DNA of 40,330 nucleotides from Candidatus Giovannonibacteria bacterium RIFCSPLOWO2_12_FULL_43_11c (lineage in GTDB: Bacteria; Patescibacteriota; Minisyncoccia; JACPKW01; UBA11713), in assembly GCA_001780775.1 (NCBI GenBank), contig MFIO01000032.1, forward strand, positions 1 to 40,330. The letters are read 5' to 3'. The position numbers were made by a program, and so were the translations under genes. This document shows, piece by piece, positions 22,121 to 31,499 of this stretch (positions are counted from its first letter, which is position 1; each line of letters opens with the position of its first letter). The notes under the pieces were generated by a model, which was given only the letters and a program-made list of their open reading frames with translations, ran no database searches and was not told the DNA's origin.

Positions 22121-22550
22121 AAATATTTATCGTTGTGCTCGCCTGAGAGTTCGAGGTGAGCTCGATTCTAATCGACCCGATATTCCCAGTTCTTCCGGTC
22201 AGTCTCTCAAAAATAACTTCTGTCTGTCCGCCCAAATTAATGGAGCTTATTGTCGTTCCGGCAGGCAGGTCTATTGGAACATTTGACGTGTCTGACGAAG
22301 AATAAGAAGACCCCTTAAACCTAACCACTCTTGATGTTTCGAAGTGAACCCCCCATGATGATTTATTTTCCGAAGCCAGCGTTTCGGACCTTGCATAATT
22401 TAGCTCTGAGATCACTCTGGCCCTGGCTTCGCCAAGAAGAGAATTCTTACTGTAATTGGAAAAAGCCAAAACAGCGATTGCACCCAAGATAAAAAGTATC
22501 GAGAGAGCTACGATTATTTCCAAAAGAGTAAGTCCCTTATTCATAATCAA
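22098..22550 (-). CDS. Type IV prepilin-like protein 3 (FimT/GspH type)
   Basis: The 150-residue protein has the leader MIMNKGLTLLEIIVALSILFILG with a Gly-Leu cleavage site, Glu+5 and a hydrophobic helix. The ELNYARSETLAS segment after the helix is typical of FimT/GspH pseudopilins, which prime pilus assembly or bind DNA in some naturally competent bacteria. Its start overlaps the pilC stop by four bases. Confidence 0.9.
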   Translation of the reverse strand: MIMNKGLTLLEIIVALSILFILGAIAVLAFSNYSKNSLLGEARARVISELNYARSETLASENKSSWGVHFETSRVVRFKGSSYSSSDTSNVPIDLPAGTTISSINLGGQTEVIFERLTGRTGNIGSIRIELTSNSQASTTINIYASGLAE

Positions 22551-23755
22551 AATGCCCCGACGATGTTATATAGCGGTTGGATCATCGAAACCGCGAAAAG
22601 CCCGACCACAGCGCCGATTATTACCATGAGTGCGGGCTCGATTATTGTTGAAAGATCTTTTGTAGCCTGCCCGACCTCGCTTTCGTAAAAAACAGCGAGC
22701 CTGTGAAGCATTTCGGAAAGTTTCCCCGTCTCTTCCCCAATTGCCATCATCTCTCCTACGAGCGAAGGATAATATTTAGAATTTTGAATGAAAGTTTTTG
22801 AAATTGGCTCCCCTTTTTCGACAATTCCGCGCGACTCCTTCAAAATAGTTTTATAGTAATGGTTTTGCAGGACGTTCTGTGTAATTTCAAGCGCGTCCAA
22901 GATATCCACTCCTGCTCCGATTAAAGATCCTAATGTCCTGCAAGTCCTGGCGGCGTTATTCCTTTTGACAAGCCCAGATATGACAGGTACTTTCAGCAAG
23001 ACTGCGTCTATAAAATCATGCCCGCGATTACTTTTGGCGGCAAAATAAATTCCAAAAATAAAAATCAGAATCATCAATAATCCCAAGATTAGATTATTTA
23101 CCAGAAAATCGCTTATCCCTATGACAATCCTCGTCAAAAGCGGGAGCTCGATATTCAAATCTTTGAAAGTGCTGATCAGCGTCGGGACTACAAATACCAG
23201 CATCAGAGCGGCAATCGCGATCATGGCGAAAATTATCACGGAGGGATAAATCATCGCCCCCCTAATTTTCCTTCTTAAGTCATATTCTCGCTTAAGCTGG
23301 AAGGCTATAAGCTTCAATGCCTCCTCTAATTTTCCGGTTTTCTCCCCGGCCGATACCATGGCGACAAAAAGGGAAGAAAATATATTGGGAAATTCTTTCA
23401 AAGACTGGGAAAAATTGGCTCCCCTGCTTATGGAAGCGGCGACAGATAAAAGTACGTTGCTGAACTTCGCGTTTCTTGATTCGTGCGACAAAATTTCAAG
23501 GCTTCTTGCCAGCGGTAGCCCAGCCGCGACCATCACAGAAAGATTTCTTGCAAAAAGCATCCGCTCCGCCACTGAAATGTGCGAGAAAAAATTAATTGAG
23601 AAAATATTTTTCGCCTCTCTTTTCTCCTCCGCGCTTATCAATGTGTATCCTTCCCCGCGCAAAGTTTTAGCGAGCTCGAATTTATCCTTCGCTTCCCGCG
23701 AGCCCTTTTGCTCCTCGCCCGCCATATTCTTTGCCGCGTAAGTAAATACAGGCAT
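22547..23755 (-). CDS. pilC: Type IV pilus inner-membrane platform protein PilC (GspF family)
   Basis: PilC is the membrane platform on which the PilB motor acts. The 402-residue protein has the two GspF domains (about 68-190 with GLPLARSLEIL and VSAGEKTGKLEEAL, and about 265-390 with GVDILDALEI and AIGEETGKLSEML) and three membrane helices. Its length is typical. It starts four bases after the pilB stop and overlaps the first prepilin gene, so it is in the same operon. Confidence 0.96.
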   Translation of the reverse strand: MPVFTYAAKNMAGEEQKGSREAKDKFELAKTLRGEGYTLISAEEKREAKNIFSINFFSHISVAERMLFARNLSVMVAAGLPLARSLEILSHESRNAKFSNVLLSVAASISRGANFSQSLKEFPNIFSSLFVAMVSAGEKTGKLEEALKLIAFQLKREYDLRRKIRGAMIYPSVIIFAMIAIAALMLVFVVPTLISTFKDLNIELPLLTRIVIGISDFLVNNLILGLLMILIFIFGIYFAAKSNRGHDFIDAVLLKVPVISGLVKRNNAARTCRTLGSLIGAGVDILDALEITQNVLQNHYYKTILKESRGIVEKGEPISKTFIQNSKYYPSLVGEMMAIGEETGKLSEMLHRLAVFYESEVGQATKDLSTIIEPALMVIIGAVVGLFAVSMIQPLYNIVGAF

Positions 23756-23759
23756 GTTT

Positions 23760-25523
23760 TTATTCCGTCGTTACGCGCAGGATTTCTTCAATTGTCGTAA
23801 TCCCTTGCACGGCTTTTATAATTCCGTCTTCGAGCATAGTCATCATTCCTTCTTCTTTCGCGCGTTTTTCGATCGCATCTGAAGTCGCATTTGAAATTAT
23901 CATTTGTTTTATGCTCTCGGTTACTTCGAGCACTTCGTGTATGCCGATCCGGTCGTGATATCCGTCCAAAGATTCCGCGGCTGGCTCCGGTTTATAAAAA
24001 TCAATTGTTGCCCAATCGGCCTCCTTTTTGACGATATTATTTTTTTTCATTGCTTCTAAAACTCTGTCTAAATCGACTTCTTTTCTTAATTCTTCGATTC
24101 CACTTTTCGTAAGCTTATACGGTTTTTTGGATTTCCAAAGCCTGCGAACAAGCCTCTGCCCGATTATCACATTCACCGTCGAGGCGATCAGAAACGGCTC
24201 GACTTTCATATCCAAAAGCCTCGGTAGCGCGCCGGCGGCGGAATTTGTATGCAGAGTTGATACGACCAAGTGTCCTGTAAGTGACGCGTTAATCGCCAAA
24301 GACGCTGTTTCATTGTCGCGGATTTCTCCAACCATTATTATGTCCGGGTCCTGCCGGACAAGCGAGCGTAAACCATCCGCGAAGGTAAAGCCGATGTCCG
24401 GCCTGACTTGGGTTTGGTTCACTCTCGGCATACGATATTCAATTGGATCTTCAATCGTAGAAATATTAACCTCCGGAGTATTTAGGATATCTAAAATTGT
24501 GTAGAGAGTGGTGGTTTTCCCTGAACCCGTCGGCCCGGTCGCGAGAAGCATACCCACGGGCTTTTTTATTGCTTTATGGATTTTTTCCAAGCCGTCTCCG
24601 AAAAATCCGAGAGTCTCCAAGGTAAAACTTTTTGAATTTTCAATCAAAAGGCGCATAACCGCCTTTTCTCCTTCGGAAACTGGAAGAATAGAAACCCTGA
24701 AAGAAATTTTGTATTCATTTGATTCAATCTTAAATCTCCCGTCTTGAGGCAATCTATGCTCATCTAGCTTTAAACTCGAAAGAACTTTTATTCTGGCAAT
24801 TATTCCCATCGCTACTTGTTTTGGCAAAACCATAGCGTCCCTTAAAATTCCGTCAATCCGGTATCTGACAATTACTTCCTTTTCTAGGGGCTCAATATGT
24901 ATATCGGACGCCCTCTCGACTATCGCGTGCTGTAGAAGCGTGTCGACTATCCGGACTATCGGCAACTCTTGAGCAGTTTTCTCCAAATCCTCCGGCGTAT
25001 CTCCCTCGCCCCCTGCGGGGACGGCCGTAATCGGCGTGGATAAAATTACGTCTTTGCTGTCCTTTTTTATTATGTCGCCGAATTCAGCTTCAAGAGATCT
25101 TCTATATTGTGAGAGTGCGTTTTTTATTGACTTTTTTGACGTAAGGCGCGACAAAATTTTTAAGTTCGAGGTTTTCTTTATAAATTCAATAGTTTCGAGA
25201 TCCTGCGGGTCGAGCATCGCAACTTCCAGATTATTGCCTGTCTTTTTATAAGCGATGATGTTATGCGTTCTCGCGATCGGTTCGGGGATTATCCTCAAAA
25301 TATCTTCTGGAATTTTTTCATTTTCCAAATTAACAAAAGGTAGGCCTAAAATATAGCCTTGCATTCTTGCCAAATCATCCTCGCTAATTTTCCCCTCGGT
25401 CACCAAAATATCGGACAAATCCTTGCCCTTGGTAACTTTTTTTTCTGCTCCCGCTAAAGTCTTTTCATCAATAAGGCCGGCGTCAAGCAAAAAAGACTTG
25501 AGTCTTTTTGTTTCTAGCTTCAT
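23760..25523 (-). CDS. pilB: Type IV pilus extension ATPase PilB (GspE family)
   Basis: This hexameric ATPase powers pilus extension. The 587-residue protein has two N-terminal MshEN-like regions (about 1-150), a PAS-like N2 domain and a RecA-like core with Walker A GPTGSGKTTT, an Asp box (STIEDPIE), Walker B IIMVGEIRD and a His box (GHLVVSTLHTN). The tetracysteine zinc site usual in PilB/GspE is absent from the region after GQRLVRRLW. No retraction ATPase PilT is visible in the window. AAGGAT lies 12 bases ahead of the ATG. Confidence 0.96.
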   Translation of the reverse strand: MKLETKRLKSFLLDAGLIDEKTLAGAEKKVTKGKDLSDILVTEGKISEDDLARMQGYILGLPFVNLENEKIPEDILRIIPEPIARTHNIIAYKKTGNNLEVAMLDPQDLETIEFIKKTSNLKILSRLTSKKSIKNALSQYRRSLEAEFGDIIKKDSKDVILSTPITAVPAGGEGDTPEDLEKTAQELPIVRIVDTLLQHAIVERASDIHIEPLEKEVIVRYRIDGILRDAMVLPKQVAMGIIARIKVLSSLKLDEHRLPQDGRFKIESNEYKISFRVSILPVSEGEKAVMRLLIENSKSFTLETLGFFGDGLEKIHKAIKKPVGMLLATGPTGSGKTTTLYTILDILNTPEVNISTIEDPIEYRMPRVNQTQVRPDIGFTFADGLRSLVRQDPDIIMVGEIRDNETASLAINASLTGHLVVSTLHTNSAAGALPRLLDMKVEPFLIASTVNVIIGQRLVRRLWKSKKPYKLTKSGIEELRKEVDLDRVLEAMKKNNIVKKEADWATIDFYKPEPAAESLDGYHDRIGIHEVLEVTESIKQMIISNATSDAIEKRAKEEGMMTMLEDGIIKAVQGITTIEEILRVTTE

Positions 25524-25531
25524 AAAAAACG

Positions 25532-25903
25532 TTATCCTTCAAGAACCTCTTTTACTTTTTTTAGAATCTCGAGGAGAGAGTAATTCGCCTTAACTAAATA
25601 AGCTTTAATGCCGAATGAAGAAGCCTTTTCGATATCGTGCGGACTTTCCAAATTAGTTAGAACGATGACCGGGATAGATTTCAATTCCGGATTTTTCTGT
25701 AAATCTTCCATAATTTTAAAGCCGTGTTTTTTCGGCAAAACAAGGTCAAGTAAAATCAGATCAGGCTTTTTTTCTTCAGCCTGCCGAAAACCCGCCTCGC
25801 CATCGTGGCAAACTAGAACTTCTATGCCACCGGCCTTTATGGTGTTGGAAAGATTCTCGGCAAGGAGCGTATCGTCCTCAATAATTAAAACTTTTTTTGC
25901 CAT
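25532..25903 (-). CDS. Single-domain response regulator (CheY-like)
   Basis: The 123-residue receiver domain shows acidic residues at 10-11, phospho-acceptor Asp53 in LLDLVLPK, the switch Thr in VIVLTN and a conserved Lys in YLVKA. There is no output domain, so it must act by protein contact, as CheY/PilG proteins do. It lies 11 bases downstream of the histidine kinase gene and eight bases upstream of pilB, suggesting that the pair controls pilus activity. Confidence 0.95.
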   Translation of the reverse strand: MAKKVLIIEDDTLLAENLSNTIKAGGIEVLVCHDGEAGFRQAEEKKPDLILLDLVLPKKHGFKIMEDLQKNPELKSIPVIVLTNLESPHDIEKASSFGIKAYLVKANYSLLEILKKVKEVLEG

Positions 25904-25914
25904 TGCTTATAATA

Positions 25915-26862
25915 TTAAGCTTTTGATTTAGGGAGGGAGAAATAAAAAGTTGACCCATGCCCCTCGAGTGTCCTGAAGCCGACTGTTCCTCCGGACGCTT
26001 CGATAATGTATTTAGAAAGATATAACCCAACCCCCAGGCCCTCGGTTTGGTAACGCAAAATATTGGAAGCTCTGAAAAACTTTGAAAAAATATTTTTTAC
26101 CTCTTCGACCGGTATTCCAGCGCCCTGATCAGTTATCGTCCAGCGGACATAAAAATCGGCGTCTTCTATAGTAATTGTTATCTCCCCGGAAGATGTCGAA
26201 TAGCGTATGGCATTGTCTATAAATCTTGAAATAACTGATTTTATTCTTGTCTTATCTGCTTTAACCCAAGCTTGCGATTTTGGTGTCAAAATCATAAATT
26301 TTAAATTTGATGCAGCGGCGATGGGCTCATAAAACTTCGCAAGTTCCCCCGTCATATCATTCAAAGAAAAAATCTCAAGAGAAAGCTGAAATTTTCTATC
26401 CTCTATGCGATTTACGTCCAAAAGGTCGTTTATCAAACTGATCATTTTTTCATTCGCGTGATTCACTATTTTAAGAGAATTTTTATATTCGTCCGCGGAA
26501 ACCTCTGCCTTTTCAAAAATAGCGTCGAGTTGCCATTTTATGGAAGAAAGTGGATTTCTAAGGTCGTGGGATATAATAGCTACAAATTCTGATTTTAGCT
26601 GGGAAGCTTCGGCCACTTTTTCAAAAGCGCGCACAACGGCATTGCCAACAACCAACAAAAAGACAGTAACAATAAATATTATCGAGACTACGGTTTCAGG
26701 CTCCGCGTAATAACTCGCGACGATATGGGTCGTTACGATTGCGATTGAAATTACAACACCCATTAATACAAATAGGAAATGCGGGCACTGAAACAACCCG
26801 ACATGTAGCTCCCGGCAACGGTCAATCACGTTCAAGGCCTCGAAAAATCCCCTTTTTTTCAT
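25915..26862 (-). CDS. Membrane histidine kinase
   Basis: The 315-residue sensor kinase has two membrane helices (about 27-50 and 58-78) with almost no outside loop, so the signal is probably sensed in or near the membrane. HisKA follows with SHDLRNPLSSI (His99), then HATPase_c with N box RFIDNAIRYST, G1 DQGAGIP and G2 GLGVGLYLSKYI. TATAAT at 26872-26877 (minus strand) ends nine bases before the ATG, so the mRNA is nearly leaderless. It appears to head the leftward kinase, regulator and pilus operon and is divergent from nusA. Confidence 0.95.
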   Translation of the reverse strand: MKKRGFFEALNVIDRCRELHVGLFQCPHFLFVLMGVVISIAIVTTHIVASYYAEPETVVSIIFIVTVFLLVVGNAVVRAFEKVAEASQLKSEFVAIISHDLRNPLSSIKWQLDAIFEKAEVSADEYKNSLKIVNHANEKMISLINDLLDVNRIEDRKFQLSLEIFSLNDMTGELAKFYEPIAAASNLKFMILTPKSQAWVKADKTRIKSVISRFIDNAIRYSTSSGEITITIEDADFYVRWTITDQGAGIPVEEVKNIFSKFFRASNILRYQTEGLGVGLYLSKYIIEASGGTVGFRTLEGHGSTFYFSLPKSKA

Positions 26863-26897
26863 ATTAAATACATTATAGGGTAAAATTGTCTATTCCC

Positions 26898-26926
26898 TTG
26901 TGTATTTTTAATATCCTTGCTATACT
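26898..26926 (+). promoter_or_regulatory. Predicted nusA promoter
   Basis: TTGTGT (26898) and TATACT (26921) are 17 bases apart in the gap between the divergent histidine kinase and nusA genes. The expected leader would be about 40 bases. Confidence 0.55.
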
Positions 26927-26974
26927 GATAATAGTCCGTTCTCGAAGCGGACTTTATTTATTCCATTAGATTAT

Positions 26975-28165
26975 ATGTCATTAGATTTAAAAAACTTTCA
27001 AAGCGCACTGGAGGAAGTCCTTACGGAGCGAGGGATCTCCAGGGAAAAAATCCTAGAAACCATAGAGATGGCCTTGGCCGCCGCGTATAAAAAGGATTAC
27101 GGCAAAAGGGGGCAAATAATCAAGGCTAAATTCAATTCGACCAAAGGCAAAGCCGAGTTCTATCAAGTAAAAATCGTTGTGGACGAGAGCATGCTGAAAC
27201 CCGCCGAAAGTGAGGTGGAAGGCGACATTCAGGCGGGCAAGGAAGATGAACTGGAAGAAGTTGAAGGAGAAATTAAAAAAGTCAGGTTCAATCCGGAGCG
27301 CCATATTATGATCGAGGAAGCAAAAAAAATAAAAGCCGACGTAAATGCCAGCGAAGAACTTATTTTCCCTCTCGAAACTAAAGAGGAATATGGAAGAATC
27401 GCGGCGCAAACGGCGAAACAAGTGATTATCCAGCGCATCCGCGAAGCGGAGAGAGAATCCATTTACACGGAATATGCCTCAAAACAAGGGGAAATTGTAT
27501 CCGGAATAGTGCAGAGAATTGAAGGTAAGAATGTTTTCCTGGATTTGGGCAGAGCGACAGCTCTTCTCCCAAAAGAAGAACAAGTTCGCGGAGAGAGATA
27601 CAGGATTGGCGAACGAATAAAAGCTTATCTGCTCCTAGCGGAAAAAAATCCGCGCGGTCCAGGCCTTTACCTTTCACGCTCGCATCCAAAATTCGTGGCA
27701 GAACTTTTTAAAACCGAGGTTCCCGAAATACATACTGGTATCGTGGAAGTCCGCGCGATAGCAAGAGAAGCTGGGCTTAGAACGAAGATCGCCGTAAGTT
27801 CCAAGGAAGACGGGGTGGACCCCGTCGGTTCGCTCGTGGGACAGAAAGGAATTCGCGTCGGAACAGTCATCTCGGAGCTTGGAGGAGAAAAAATAGATAT
27901 CATAGAATGGAGGAAGAACCTGGAAGAATTTATAGCAAAATCTCTATCGCCCGCGAAAGTTCTCGAAGTAGATATTAACCCCGAAAGAAAAGAGGCGCAG
28001 GTTAAAGTTGCCGAAGACCAGCTTTCTTTGGCCATAGGCAAAGCTGGACAGAACGTCAGACTTGCGGCGAAACTTACCGGATATAAAATCGACATTCGCT
28101 CGCGCACCGGAGAAACAGTCGCCTCCGTATCCGAAGAAGGTGAGGAAATACAAAAACATGAATAA
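26975..28165 (+). CDS. nusA: Transcription termination/antitermination factor NusA
   Basis: NusA binds RNA polymerase and modulates pausing, termination and antitermination. The 396-residue protein has the polymerase-binding N-terminal domain ([29 protein letters not shown]), an S1 domain ([21 protein letters not shown]), and two KH domains ([19 protein letters not shown] and [23 protein letters not shown]). The N-terminal domain holds an acidic insert at about residues 75-100. The C-terminal acidic repeats of E. coli are absent, as in many bacteria. The last eight bases overlap hppA. Confidence 0.97.
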   Translation: MSLDLKNFQSALEEVLTERGISREKILETIEMALAAAYKKDYGKRGQIIKAKFNSTKGKAEFYQVKIVVDESMLKPAESEVEGDIQAGKEDELEEVEGEIKKVRFNPERHIMIEEAKKIKADVNASEELIFPLETKEEYGRIAAQTAKQVIIQRIREAERESIYTEYASKQGEIVSGIVQRIEGKNVFLDLGRATALLPKEEQVRGERYRIGERIKAYLLLAEKNPRGPGLYLSRSHPKFVAELFKTEVPEIHTGIVEVRAIAREAGLRTKIAVSSKEDGVDPVGSLVGQKGIRVGTVISELGGEKIDIIEWRKNLEEFIAKSLSPAKVLEVDINPERKEAQVKVAEDQLSLAIGKAGQNVRLAAKLTGYKIDIRSRTGETVASVSEEGEEIQKHE

Positions 28166-30149
28166 TTTTCCGCTTTATTTATCAGGAGTCAGTATTATCG
28201 GGATACTCTTTTCTCTTTGGGCCTGGCTCAAAATAAAAAAATCCCCGTCGGGAGATCAGAAGATGGAAGAAATCTCGCGCGCTATCGAGGAAGGATCGCG
28301 GGCTTTCATCAAGAGACAATATAAAGTTGTCGGGATTGTCGCTTTGCTAATAGCTATTTTGCTTTATTTCTTTATTGATTTCATATCCGCGATCGGGTTT
28401 TTGGTTGGCGGAGCCGCATCGGCTCTTGCAGGATATTTGGGAATGATGACCGCGGTTAAATCCAACGTCAAAGTCGCCGAGGCCGCAAAAAAAGGGCTTG
28501 CTCCCGCGTTTTCCCTCGCCTATCTCGGAGGTTCTGTAACCGGATTTCTCGTCGTATCGCTCGGCTTATTGGTAATAAGCCTTTTCTGGCTTATTACCAA
28601 AGATCTGCCCGGACTTCTTTCGCTCGGATTTGGAGGGTCTCTCATCTCCGTCTTCGCGAGACTGGGCGGAGGAATTTATACGAAGGGGGCGGATGTTGGG
28701 GCTGATTTAGTCGGGAAAGTTGAAGCGGGAATCCCTGAAGACGATCCACGCAACCCAGCGGTTATCGCGGATTTGGTCGGGGACAACGTCGGGGATTGCG
28801 CTGGCATGGCCGCAGATCTTTTTGAAACCTACGCCGTAACGTTAATCTCGACAATCCTTCTCGGAACTCTTCTCTTCCCTGGAAATAACGAGGCCGCAAT
28901 ATTTTATCCCTTAACCTTGGGTGCGGGCGCGATTTTGGCTTCAATTATCGGTTCGTTTTTCGTCAAAGCCGAGAAAAAAGAAAACATAATGCCTGGGCTT
29001 TACCGCGGGCTCATCGCGAGTGCGGCCATATCGCTTGCGCTTTTCTGGCCGATTACAAAATATTTCGCGCCCCTATTCGGAGCTGAAGGTCCCTGGGATC
29101 TCTATTCTTGCGCTTTCATCGGGATACTCGTCACAATTTTAATGGTCGTCTTCACTGAATACTACACTTCGAAAAAATTCAGGCCGGTTCGCGCTATCGC
29201 AAAAGCTTCCACCTCCGGGCACGGGACGAATATCATAATGGGGCTCGCAGTATCAATGGAAGCGGTAGCGCTTCCTATCGCGGCGATCGCCCTTGGAAGT
29301 TATTTTTCCTTCCAACTTTTCGGCCTCTACGGAATCGCAATCGCGGCAACATCAATGCTTTCTTTGGCCGGGATAATCGTCGCGATTGATTCATTTGGAC
29401 CGATTACGGACAACGCTGGCGGAATTTCCGAGATGGCGGGGCTTCCTCCAGAGGTGCGTGATATCACGGACGCGCTCGACGCCGTCGGCAACACAACGAA
29501 AGCGATCACCAAAGGATATGCAATCGGCTCCGCCGGTCTCGCCGCACTCGTCCTTTTCGGCGCGTATGTTTCAGAAATGGAAGCTCTCGGCAAAAAAACT
29601 GTTTTTGAACTTCAGGATCCTCTAGTAATTTTAGGAATATTCATCGGTGGGATTCTTCCATATATCTTCGCCTCTCTATCTATGCTTGCGGTCGGCAAAG
29701 CCGCGGGATCAATTGTTGAGGAAATTAGAAGGCAATTTCGAGAGAAGAAAATTATGGAAGGGATCGATAAGCCGGACTACGCGGCAGCAGTTGATATCGT
29801 AACAAAAGCCGCTTTAAGAGAAATGATCTTGCCCGCGATACTGCCAATCGCGGTAACAATTTTTGTCGCATTTGTCTTCGGCCCAAAAGCGCTCGGAGGA
29901 CTTCTAATAGGGGTAATCGTCACTGGTCTTTTCCAAGCTATTGCCATGACCTCCGGAGGAGCCGCGTGGGATAATGCCAAGAAATATATTGAAGAAGGAA
30001 ATTACGGAGGGAAAAAATCTCCCGCGCACCAGGCCGCCGTCACAGGCGATACTGTCGGCGATCCGTATAAAGACACAGCCGGCCCAGCGATTAACCCCAT
30101 GATCAAAATCGTAAATATTGTGGCGTTGCTTCTCGTCCGGTTTCTCTAA
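28158..30149 (+). CDS. hppA: Membrane-bound pyrophosphatase (H+ pump type)
   Basis: The enzyme couples pyrophosphate hydrolysis to ion pumping. The start [10 protein letters not shown] (28158) gives 663 residues with about 16 membrane helices, the normal size. Substrate motifs are [29 protein letters not shown] (split over loops) and [10 protein letters not shown]. The position that decides K+ dependence reads [10 protein letters not shown], with Lys instead of Ala, pointing to the K+-independent, proton-pumping class. It overlaps nusA by eight bases and has GAGGAAAT about ten bases ahead of the ATG. A hairpin is inserted in frame near residue 140. Confidence 0.96.
   Translation: MNNFPLYLSGVSIIGILFSLWAWLKIKKSPSGDQKMEEISRAIEEGSRAFIKRQYKVVGIVALLIAILLYFFIDFISAIGFLVGGAASALAGYLGMMTAVKSNVKVAEAAKKGLAPAFSLAYLGGSVTGFLVVSLGLLVISLFWLITKDLPGLLSLGFGGSLISVFARLGGGIYTKGADVGADLVGKVEAGIPEDDPRNPAVIADLVGDNVGDCAGMAADLFETYAVTLISTILLGTLLFPGNNEAAIFYPLTLGAGAILASIIGSFFVKAEKKENIMPGLYRGLIASAAISLALFWPITKYFAPLFGAEGPWDLYSCAFIGILVTILMVVFTEYYTSKKFRPVRAIAKASTSGHGTNIIMGLAVSMEAVALPIAAIALGSYFSFQLFGLYGIAIAATSMLSLAGIIVAIDSFGPITDNAGGISEMAGLPPEVRDITDALDAVGNTTKAITKGYAIGSAGLAALVLFGAYVSEMEALGKKTVFELQDPLVILGIFIGGILPYIFASLSMLAVGKAAGSIVEEIRRQFREKKIMEGIDKPDYAAAVDIVTKAALREMILPAILPIAVTIFVAFVFGPKALGGLLIGVIVTGLFQAIAMTSGGAAWDNAKKYIEEGNYGGKKSPAHQAAVTGDTVGDPYKDTAGPAINPMIKIVNIVALLLVRFL
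28569..28600 (+). repeat. In-frame palindrome in hppA
   Basis: TTGGTAATAAGCC (28569-28581) is the exact reverse complement of 28588-28600 around TTTTCT. GGCTTATT also occurs as a direct repeat at 28563 and 28588. It encodes hydrophobic residues of one membrane segment and its turn. Confidence 0.75.
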
Positions 30150-30190
30150 ATAAAATAAAAAAAATAGCCTTCATAATAAAGACTAAGTTT

Positions 30191-30235
30191 AGGAAAGGAG
30201 GAGAGAAAGTTTAAGACCTTCTCTCCTCCTTTCCT
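30191..30235. terminator. Long hairpin between hppA and convergent gene
   Basis: A perfect 17-base stem (30191-30207 with 30219-30235; arm AGGAAAGGAGGAGAGAA) with an 11-base loop. There is no clear T run, so a terminator role for the two convergent genes is likely but not certain. The arm is a very strong Shine-Dalgarno-like sequence. Confidence 0.6.
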
Positions 30236-30250
30236 GTTTAAACGGCTGCG

Positions 30251-30613
30251 CTACTTTGCTTTCAAAGATTCGTCGGCATAAGCCCTGATCGCATCAGGCC
30301 CGCCCTTCTCCGTGAGCTGGGCCGCGTATCCGCTAAGATACTTTCCCTGTATTGCAAGGGCGATAACCCTGTTTATGCGGACGTTGACTTCTGACTTTTT
30401 TGCATCGATCCTGATTGCCTCGACAGCAGTGGGGATGAAATAATCCGTGAAGCTCCCTCTCGCATCCCTCCCTCGCTCCGTAGCATTGAGATCTCGATCC
30501 ATCATACTCAACAGAAATCTGGGATCTTTCTCGAGATATTCCTCAAGAGTGCGGACGTCTGTTTTGAGCGCATCAAACTGCTCCTTTAACCGGTTGAATG
30601 CTTGCGCGTCCAC
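30251..30613 (-). CDS. Unknown small helical protein
   Basis: A 120-residue protein starting at GTG, with GAGGA six bases ahead of the start. It is mostly alpha-helical and charged, without membrane segments or cysteines: an N-terminal coiled-coil-like part (FNRLKEQFDALKTDVRTLEE) and a C-terminal half with Ala/Arg-rich helices. No family is recognised. It is divergent from hicBA and lies at the start of the accessory island. Confidence 0.65.
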   Translation of the reverse strand: MDAQAFNRLKEQFDALKTDVRTLEEYLEKDPRFLLSMMDRDLNATERGRDARGSFTDYFIPTAVEAIRIDAKKSEVNVRINRVIALAIQGKYLSGYAAQLTEKGGPDAIRAYADESLKAK

Positions 30614-30680
30614 AGCTTCCTCAGCCTTCCGAAAAATAAAGGGTTTTAGTCCCCGTGGAGTTTTTAACTATAAGAAAATA

Positions 30681-30709
30681 TTGACCTATATAGTTAGTCA
30701 ATCTAAAAT
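30681..30709 (+). promoter_or_regulatory. Predicted hicBA promoter, leaderless
   Basis: TTGACC (30681) and TAAAAT (30704) are 17 bases apart. The expected transcription start coincides with the hicB ATG at 30716, so the mRNA would be leaderless. Confidence 0.6.
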
Positions 30710-30715
30710 AAAGAC

Positions 30716-30964
30716 ATGTCCCGCAAATTTGATAAGATAAACTCATATTTTGCAGTTTTTGAGCCGGCTATCGAAGGAGGGTATAATGTTTCTTTCCCTG
30801 ATTTTCCAGGCTGTCTAACTTTTGGAAAGACTTTTGAAGAGGCTAAACAAATGGGAGCTGAAGTATTGGAACTTTGGATTGAAGAATTGAACTCGCAAAA
30901 ACTAGCCGTGCCCAAACGAAGTTCGCGTCCAATCATAGACGAGATCGAAGTCTCTGTTCGATAA
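30716..30964 (+). CDS. hicB: HicB-family antitoxin
   Basis: The 82-residue protein has the HicB fold signature: YFAVFEPAIEGGYNVSFPDFPGCLTFGKTFEEAKQMGAEVLELW spread over its first half, a partially degraded RNase H-like domain. HicB antitoxins bind and inhibit the HicA mRNA interferase and often repress their own promoter. The C-terminus (VPKRSSRPIIDEIEVSV) is short and has no evident helix-turn-helix. Its TAA overlaps the ATG of hicA by one base, and the antitoxin-first order is the less common arrangement. Confidence 0.9.
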   Translation: MSRKFDKINSYFAVFEPAIEGGYNVSFPDFPGCLTFGKTFEEAKQMGAEVLELWIEELNSQKLAVPKRSSRPIIDEIEVSVR

Positions 30965-31176
30965 TGCGTCCGCTTAACGCAAAGCGTATCGCAAGAATTC
31001 TAAAAGAAAACGGTTTTGTGCTGTCCCGTCAAAAAGGCAGCCATATGATTTGGAAAAATGCAGAAACCGGCAACATAGTGCCGGTGCCTTTTCATAATAG
31101 AACAAGGCCTATACCAGTTGGGACTTTTCTTGCCATCGTCAAACAATCAAAACTTCCAAAAAATAAGTTCCAATAA
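30964..31176 (+). CDS. hicA: HicA-family toxin (mRNA interferase)
   Basis: The 70-residue dsRBD-like toxin begins MRPLNAKRIARILKENGF and has the catalytic His27 in RQKGSHMIW, followed by VPVPFHNRTRPIPVGTFLAIVKQ. HicA cleaves mRNA and is neutralised by the adjacent HicB. All key residues are present, so the toxin looks active. Confidence 0.93.
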   Translation: MRPLNAKRIARILKENGFVLSRQKGSHMIWKNAETGNIVPVPFHNRTRPIPVGTFLAIVKQSKLPKNKFQ

Positions 31177-31499
31177 TTAATTTCTTAATATATCCGCCAC
31201 AGGGCCGGGAGCCAGCGAGGAGAGAGATTTAACTCTGACTCCGCGGCCCTATAAGGGCTAAAGATTTTTACTCTCAGGGCTCACAAAATTTTATGAACCC
31301 AATCGAGTGGGGGAAGAAAGCAAAGCTTTCTTCCCCCAAAATTCGAGTGACTATAAAGAACATTTTCCATCTTACATTCTTTTTTTGATGAACTTCGATG
31401 GAATCGCGATGACCTCATCGCTTGCGCCGTTTCAAGTCTTGCGACTTCTGCCGGCACCGAGCAGGATTCCGAGTTTTACGACATCGGTATGTCGCCTGC
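31177..31499. other. Non-coding gap with two hairpins
   Basis: Two stem-loops stand out: AGGGCCG with CGGCCCT across 31201-31250 (loop includes GAGGAGAGAG), and a perfect 13-base stem GGGGGAAGAAAGC (31309-31321) with 31325-31337 around AAA, followed by AAAATTCGAGTG. The second shares CTTCCCCCAAAATT with the inverted repeats of the recombinase blocks. No gene in this gap is supported. Confidence 0.6.
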
